From NCBI GenBank assembly GCA_902601455.1, contig CACKNC010000012.1:1-35357 (forward strand): a stretch of 35,357 nt of DNA. The letters are read 5' to 3'. Source of the stretch: an uncultured Alphaproteobacteria bacterium. GTDB lineage: Bacteria; Pseudomonadota; Alphaproteobacteria; HIMB59; GCA-002718135. Positions 31,310 to 35,357 of the stretch are shown here, in pieces. Position 1 is the first letter of the stretch. Each line of letters begins with the position of its first letter. The notes below the pieces were generated by a model. The model was not told the origin of the DNA and made no database searches. It saw nothing but the letters and a program-made list of their open reading frames with translations. A program made the translations under genes and the position numbers.

Positions 31310-32111
31310 ATGTCACTTCTGTAATAAAGTTTTTAATTAATTGAAGAATATTATTTTCAGCTAGACTGGCATTTTCGAGAGTTTCCTTATGACTAAGTTT
31401 AGTTTTATTCATTCCTGCTGCTAAATTAGTGATGACACTAATTGCTATTACTGGAAGGCTACAATGATTAGCCACTAATACCTCCGGCACTGTTGACATG
31501 CCTACAGCATTGCCACCAATAACTTTTAGCGCATTTATTTCAGCTGGTGTTTCAAAATTTGGACCTGAATACATACAATAGATTCCTTCAAAAATTTGTT
31601 GGTTAGTTTTGTAAGCAATTCGAAGCAATTGATCGCGATAAAATTTATGATAACCATCACTCATGTCATGAAACCTAGGTCCATACTCATCCTGGTTTTT
31701 TCCAATCAGAGGGTTGTAACCACTCCAATTAATATGATCAGATATAGCCATTAAACTACCCGCTGGCATTTTTTCATCAAGGCTTCCTGCTGCATTGGTA
31801 ACAATTAAAAGTTTACACCCAATATCTTTTAATACACGAATTGGTTTCGCGAGACTATTTGGTTCATGACCCTCATAAATATGGGAACGACCATACATGC
31901 ACACTACTTTTTTATCAGCTATGTTTCCTAAAACTAATTTTCCTGCATGACCTTTTACTGTAGGTTGAGGAAAATCTGGAAGGTCAGTATACGGTATTTC
32001 TTTAATAATATTTTGTAGTTCAAAAAAATTTGTTAACCCTGATCCCAGAATAACTGCAATTTCTGGCTGCGTGTTGGTTGTTTCTAAAAAAACTTTTGAA
32101 GAAGAATGCAT
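31284..32111 (-). CDS. punA: Purine nucleoside phosphorylase (trimeric PunA type)
   Basis: 275 residues. ILGSGLTNFF at about 21-30 and the phosphate-binding GRSHIYEGH at about 74-82 are present, with VTNAAGSL after them. YSGPNFETPAE holds the base-binding Glu and VITNLAAGM the Asn, the Glu/Asn pair that selects 6-oxopurines such as inosine and guanosine. It splits these nucleosides with phosphate. It can use inosine made by the adenosine deaminase at 18727-19707. The start ATG overlaps the cdd stop by one base, and its end overlaps deoA by 26 bp. Confidence 0.92.
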   Translation of the reverse strand: MHSSSKVFLETTNTQPEIAVILGSGLTNFFELQNIIKEIPYTDLPDFPQPTVKGHAGKLVLGNIADKKVVCMYGRSHIYEGHEPNSLAKPIRVLKDIGCKLLIVTNAAGSLDEKMPAGSLMAISDHINWSGYNPLIGKNQDEYGPRFHDMSDGYHKFYRDQLLRIAYKTNQQIFEGIYCMYSGPNFETPAEINALKVIGGNAVGMSTVPEVLVANHCSLPVIAISVITNLAAGMNKTKLSHKETLENASLAENNILQLIKNFITEVTFDDSTGNN

Positions 32112-32527
32112 TATAAGTTTTCTGGCCCAAAGGAGTCAGGAAGTAAGTCTTCTAGTGTTGATGTTTTAATATGTCCATTAACATTACACATATGAATATT
32201 AACATCTAGTGCTGCAAACTCTCTTAATCTTTGCCTGCACCCTCCACAAGGTGAGCAAAGTAAGTCTCCAGAACCGATCACCACTACCTCTTTAATTTTT
32301 GTAAAACCCTTTGCTACAAGATTGCCAATTGCGCTTGCTTCTGCACATTGAGATTGGGGGTATGCTGCATTCTCAACATTGCACCCTGCAATAATAGAAT
32401 TGTCCTCTGTAAGAAATGCAGCGCCTACTTTAAATTTTGAATAAGGAACATGGGCATTATCTCTAACATCTTTTGCGGCCTGAAAAAGCTTTTCAAAATT
32501 TTCTGAAATCATATGTTCGTTTATCAT
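32111..32527 (-). CDS. cdd: Cytidine deaminase
   Basis: 138 residues, a tetrameric-type cytidine deaminase. HVPYSKFKVGAAF lies at about 27-39, GCNVENAAYPQSQCAEASAIGN at about 49-70 holds the zinc Cys and catalytic Glu (CAEASA), and CSPCGGCRQRL supplies the other two zinc cysteines. It turns cytidine and deoxycytidine into uridine and deoxyuridine, which feed DeoA. It is the first gene of the cdd-punA-deoA-methyltransferase unit and lies 26 bp after the DUF1501 gene in the same direction. Confidence 0.95.
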   Translation of the reverse strand: MINEHMISENFEKLFQAAKDVRDNAHVPYSKFKVGAAFLTEDNSIIAGCNVENAAYPQSQCAEASAIGNLVAKGFTKIKEVVVIGSGDLLCSPCGGCRQRLREFAALDVNIHMCNVNGHIKTSTLEDLLPDSFGPENL

Positions 32528-32553
32528 GAAAAAACAAAAAAAATTATTTATTT

Positions 32554-33705
32554 CTAAATCTTAAACAATTCTTCTGTTAAATCAGGTAAGTCATCACCCC
32601 AGAAAACTTCTCTACGTAAAAATTCTGGATCCTTATCAAAACACATAGACATGGCTGAATTATAAACAGCCCTTGAATCAATAGTAGAATTTAAATCTCT
32701 GCCTTCAAATAATTCTTTCTTTTTTAAACCAGGCCAATCTGTATACACCTGTGATTTTTTTAACAAACCACCTGCCATTAATATTGCACTTCCATAGCCA
32801 TGCTCTGTTCCATAACCACCGTTTTGTTTAATTGTTCTTCCAAATTCTGTGAGTGTTAAAATAAGTGTGTTATCAAAAGCTTGACCAAGATTTTCATACA
32901 ATATTTTTACAATTTCATTTACTTCTTCTAGCTCATCTGCATGAGCCCCATCAACACCACCTTGGGCAGCATGCGTATCAAATCCATCTAATTCAAAAAC
33001 AGCTACACGTGGACCACTTTGATCTTTAAGTTGTTTTGCAGCTTCTTGAGCAAGTTTTTTTCTATCATCCGAGTCTGTTGCAATTTGCATTGATAGTGGT
33101 CTTTGTCTAATTGTATCAAGTGTAGACTTAATGAGTTCATTATGATCGCCTTTGAACTCGTTATAAATGTGATCAATTAATTTTGTCTCAACAAAATCTG
33201 GAGAGGGGAAAAAATTATTATTTTGCGGGACACCACGTAATAAAAGTGGCATTGGTAACGATATAGCTAACCCTTTACCAACAATATCTGATGCCAACAA
33301 CCCTCTACCAAGCCATCCTGTTTTTTCTTTGTACGGAATATGAGCACCTGTTTCCATTAAGTTTTGCCCATCAAAATGAGATCTGCCTGTATAAGGAATA
33401 TTTGTTGCATGCACAAATGCTGCTTTGTTATTCTGCCATAGTTCATGAAAAATTTCTAATTTAGGATGCAAACCAAAATCACTATTCAATTTAAGAACAT
33501 CTTCTAAAATAAGTTTTTTTCTTAATTTTTTTAATCTTTTATCTCCAATTACTGGCACTGCTGTTAAACCATCCATCCCTCCACGAAGAGAAATAATTAT
33601 AAGGTTTTTTTTCTGCATTGAAGCGAAACTTAATTTAGGAAAAAATCCAGAAAGAAATAATGTTGTTGAGCCTCCAATTAAAAAGTTTCTTCTTGTACAA
33701 TTCAT
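32554..33705 (-). CDS. Secreted DUF1501 protein
   Basis: 383 residues. A Tat signal TRRNFLIGGSTTLFLSGFF at residues 4-22 exports it. The body matches DUF1501: LIIISLRGGMDGLTAVP at 35-51, GRSHFDGQNLMETG at about 107-120, FELDGFDTHAAQGG at about 242-255, and LTEFGRTIKQNGGYGTEHGYGSAILMAGG at about 286-314. The fold is that of the alkaline phosphatase/sulfatase superfamily, with metal-type D and H residues in these motifs. The substrate is unknown. It is coupled to the DUF1800 gene by a 4-bp overlap, the standard pairing for these families. Confidence 0.92.
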   Translation of the reverse strand: MNCTRRNFLIGGSTTLFLSGFFPKLSFASMQKKNLIIISLRGGMDGLTAVPVIGDKRLKKLRKKLILEDVLKLNSDFGLHPKLEIFHELWQNNKAAFVHATNIPYTGRSHFDGQNLMETGAHIPYKEKTGWLGRGLLASDIVGKGLAISLPMPLLLRGVPQNNNFFPSPDFVETKLIDHIYNEFKGDHNELIKSTLDTIRQRPLSMQIATDSDDRKKLAQEAAKQLKDQSGPRVAVFELDGFDTHAAQGGVDGAHADELEEVNEIVKILYENLGQAFDNTLILTLTEFGRTIKQNGGYGTEHGYGSAILMAGGLLKKSQVYTDWPGLKKKELFEGRDLNSTIDSRAVYNSAMSMCFDKDPEFLRREVFWGDDLPDLTEELFKI

Positions 33706-35138
33706 ACTTTTAATACTCCTGGTAAATTACAAATGACTCCAAATTTTCTTCCTAAATCTTTTTCCGTTGTTCCAAATCTAAATTGATGAATGAGAGATGC
33801 CATACTTTCATAATTATCAAAATTATTCTTAAGACAACTTATAATAAAATCATGTAATTGATTTTCGGATTTAACTAACCGTGGAAGCTCCACTGAAGCA
33901 AACCAAAACCGCCGTAATAGTAATTCGGGTGAAACCCAATCTGCCTCAACATCACTCCAGCCATTTGGTTGTTTAGCTCGATAGGGCGAATGTCCTATTT
34001 CTCTAAGTATCCAAGATAACTGTCTCTGTCTATTAGTTGGTCTTGATTTAAAATTATAATTCATTCTATCTGCGGATAAAGGAATATTTAAATCAAACAT
34101 TCTTGATAATTGCATAAGCCATATTTCTGGAGGATGGAATTTATGTGTAGTGTCATTATATTTAAAGGCTTGCTTTATCACCGCCTTATGAATTTCAATT
34201 AAATTACCATTAGATTTATTCCAGGCTTCAATAACTGGATTAATCATTTCTGAGGTTGGTTCATCGGTAATAAAATGTCGGCATAATTTTGTTGATACAA
34301 ACTCGATACATACAGGATGAGTTGCGAGATCATGAATTACTTTGCCAAGCTCTCTTTTTGCGTCATTTTTGTACTTAACACCTAAAACTTGCTTATCTCC
34401 CTTTTGATGTTTTTCTTGATCAAACCACACATCTCCAGTTTCTAAATTTTTTCTACTCCATTTATGTCCCCACCCAGTCATAATGTAGGCTAATTGAATT
34501 ACATCTTCTTGAGTATAACCTGCAGACGGAGAAACAGTATGTAACTCTAATAATTCTCTAGCGTGATTTTCATTAATGGTATCTCTTGATTCTAATCCTC
34601 TTCTAGAGTTTGGTCCAACAGACTCTGAATTATCAAGATGATGAATCATGCACCATGATGTTGTTACTGAATGAACCATTTCTTCAAAAGTTTTAACCAT
34701 ATTTGGTCTAATAATTTCTCGCTGATAAGGCCCTGTACTAAACTCAGCTAAAAAATCTTTTTCACTAATAGCAAAATGATTTCCCCAGAAAAGCCAAAAA
34801 CGCTCAAAGACAGGCTGCTGACTATATTTTGTTTGGTAATGCCTGATGGCGTGCTCATTCAACTCAAAGTATCTCTCACCTGTTTTTAATCTAAGGTCAT
34901 CTTTTGCTTTTTTGTATTCATCTTTGTCATTTTTAAATTTTTTTCTTAAAACTTCTCTGTCACCATATACCCACTCTCCATATTTTTTTCTCAGTTCTTT
35001 TTCAGCTAATATGGATCCAGGCCATAGAAGGTCCGGGACAGTGTTTAGCTGACTTAATGCCCAAGGAAGAGGGTCATCTGGTTTTTTATCACTTGGGGAG
35101 AGGCCAAAAGCAACTCGTCTAAAAAAATTTAATGACAT
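33702..35138 (-). CDS. DUF1800 protein
   Basis: 478 residues, starting with the family signature FFRRVAFGLSPSD. Conserved blocks follow: ERFWLFWGNHFAIS at about 131-144, NENHARELLELHTVSPSAGYTQEDV at about 188-212, ADRMNYNFKSRP, QPNGWSDVEADWVSPELLLRRFWFA. No clear signal peptide is visible, unlike its Tat-exported partner. DUF1800-DUF1501 pairs occur across many phyla and are thought to act together at the cell surface or periplasm; their role is not established. It overlaps the DUF1501 start by 4 bp and diverges from trpF across 48 bp. Confidence 0.92.
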   Translation of the reverse strand: MSLNFFRRVAFGLSPSDKKPDDPLPWALSQLNTVPDLLWPGSILAEKELRKKYGEWVYGDREVLRKKFKNDKDEYKKAKDDLRLKTGERYFELNEHAIRHYQTKYSQQPVFERFWLFWGNHFAISEKDFLAEFSTGPYQREIIRPNMVKTFEEMVHSVTTSWCMIHHLDNSESVGPNSRRGLESRDTINENHARELLELHTVSPSAGYTQEDVIQLAYIMTGWGHKWSRKNLETGDVWFDQEKHQKGDKQVLGVKYKNDAKRELGKVIHDLATHPVCIEFVSTKLCRHFITDEPTSEMINPVIEAWNKSNGNLIEIHKAVIKQAFKYNDTTHKFHPPEIWLMQLSRMFDLNIPLSADRMNYNFKSRPTNRQRQLSWILREIGHSPYRAKQPNGWSDVEADWVSPELLLRRFWFASVELPRLVKSENQLHDFIISCLKNNFDNYESMASLIHQFRFGTTEKDLGRKFGVICNLPGVLKV

Positions 35139-35186
35139 AGGTTTACAATCTAGTTTACAGATATTTTATAATTATAAAATAAAAAT

Positions 35187-35357
35187 ATGAGAAAAGTATC
35201 ATTAAAGATTTGTGGCATCACAAATACACAGTCTGTCAAAACAGCCTATAAAAATAAAATAAAGTCACTTGGATTTGCGAGCAATAATCTAAATGGTCCA
35301 AACACAGCTACAGATAAAAAAATACAAATATTAATTAAAGAATGTAAAAATTATAAA
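35187..35357 (+). CDS. trpF: Phosphoribosylanthranilate isomerase, N-terminal part
   Basis: The first 57 codons of a gene that runs off the right edge. The start KVSLKICGITNTQSVKTAYK carries the TrpF signature KICGIT with the catalytic cysteine at residue 9, and SLGFASNN stands where the family has LGF-F. The usual SPR motif after it is not obvious (NNLNGPNT), so this is a divergent copy. TrpF isomerises phosphoribosylanthranilate in tryptophan synthesis. It diverges from the DUF1800 gene. Confidence 0.8.
   Translation, partial: MRKVSLKICGITNTQSVKTAYKNKIKSLGFASNNLNGPNTATDKKIQILIKECKNYK

Noticed and set aside
30594-31340. A 248-codon open frame on the plus strand opposite deoA
   Set aside because: It lies wholly across deoA and the end of punA, both with clear catalytic motifs. 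It shows no domain pattern of its own.
1-35357. CRISPR arrays, IS elements, tRNA or rRNA genes, prophage
   Set aside because: No regularly spaced repeats, transposase motifs, terminal repeats, cloverleaf candidates or phage structural genes were seen; every gap is short and accounted for.

Overview
The window is AT-rich and very densely packed. No gap between genes exceeds about 205 bp, and several neighbours overlap by 1, 4 or more bases. The gene families suggest a streamlined, free-living, probably marine alphaproteobacterium. The clues are a FYDLN-acid-domain protein, an NDUFS6-like CHCC zinc-finger protein, a class-A-type small heat shock protein with a ROSE-like leader, ICE/Irr-like iron palindromes, DUF1800/DUF1501, and PhnW/PhnY/PhnA phosphonate genes. 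No tRNA, rRNA, CRISPR, IS element or prophage was seen. The species cannot be named from sequence reading alone.

Layout. 1-1105: end of a membrane protein, a SET-domain protein and a small membrane protein. 1173-2951: a candidate Pho box, then a PhoU-like (DUF47) gene and a PiT-type phosphate permease. 2954-11649: a phosphonate island. One leftward operon holds a PhnZ-like HD oxygenase, a tyrosine phosphatase and a secreted polysaccharide lyase. It diverges from PhnW plus an AllA-like cupin. A facing leftward operon holds PhnA, PhnY and a conserved SAM-binding protein, and a DMT permease diverges from it. Together these could take 2-aminoethylphosphonate through phosphonoacetaldehyde and phosphonoacetate to acetate and phosphate. 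The PhnZ-like enzyme could open a second, oxidative route, and the PiT pair could import phosphate freed outside the cell.

11702-16878: an NDUFS6-like zinc finger, a FYDLN-acid protein, an MFS permease, the MsrPQ periplasmic methionine sulfoxide repair pair, and an orphan YejA-like binding protein. 16886-19707: a DMT permease, adenosine kinase and adenosine deaminase. 19734-28729: an iron-related stretch. It has a Tat-lipoprotein M48 protease coupled to an FbpC-type ATPase, which faces an FbpAB pair, then a fatty-acid hydroxylase/sterol desaturase, a secreted DUF4856 protein, a small winged-helix-type protein, HupE and a membrane-anchored partner. Two identical 17-bp ICE-like palindromes lie upstream of the DUF4856 gene and of the winged-helix gene.

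28752-29328: hsp20 with an intrinsic terminator, a near-consensus sigma-32 promoter and a ROSE-like thermometer hairpin covering the ribosome binding site. 29337-32527: a nucleoside salvage operon (cdd, purine nucleoside phosphorylase, deoA) ending in an O-methyltransferase. 32554-35138: a DUF1800-DUF1501 pair. 35187 to the end: the start of trpF.

The observations most worth following are the combined PhnZ-like/PhnWYA/polysaccharide-lyase phosphonate island, the paired ICE-like boxes with structured leaders around a small regulator, and the doubly heat-controlled hsp20 gene.
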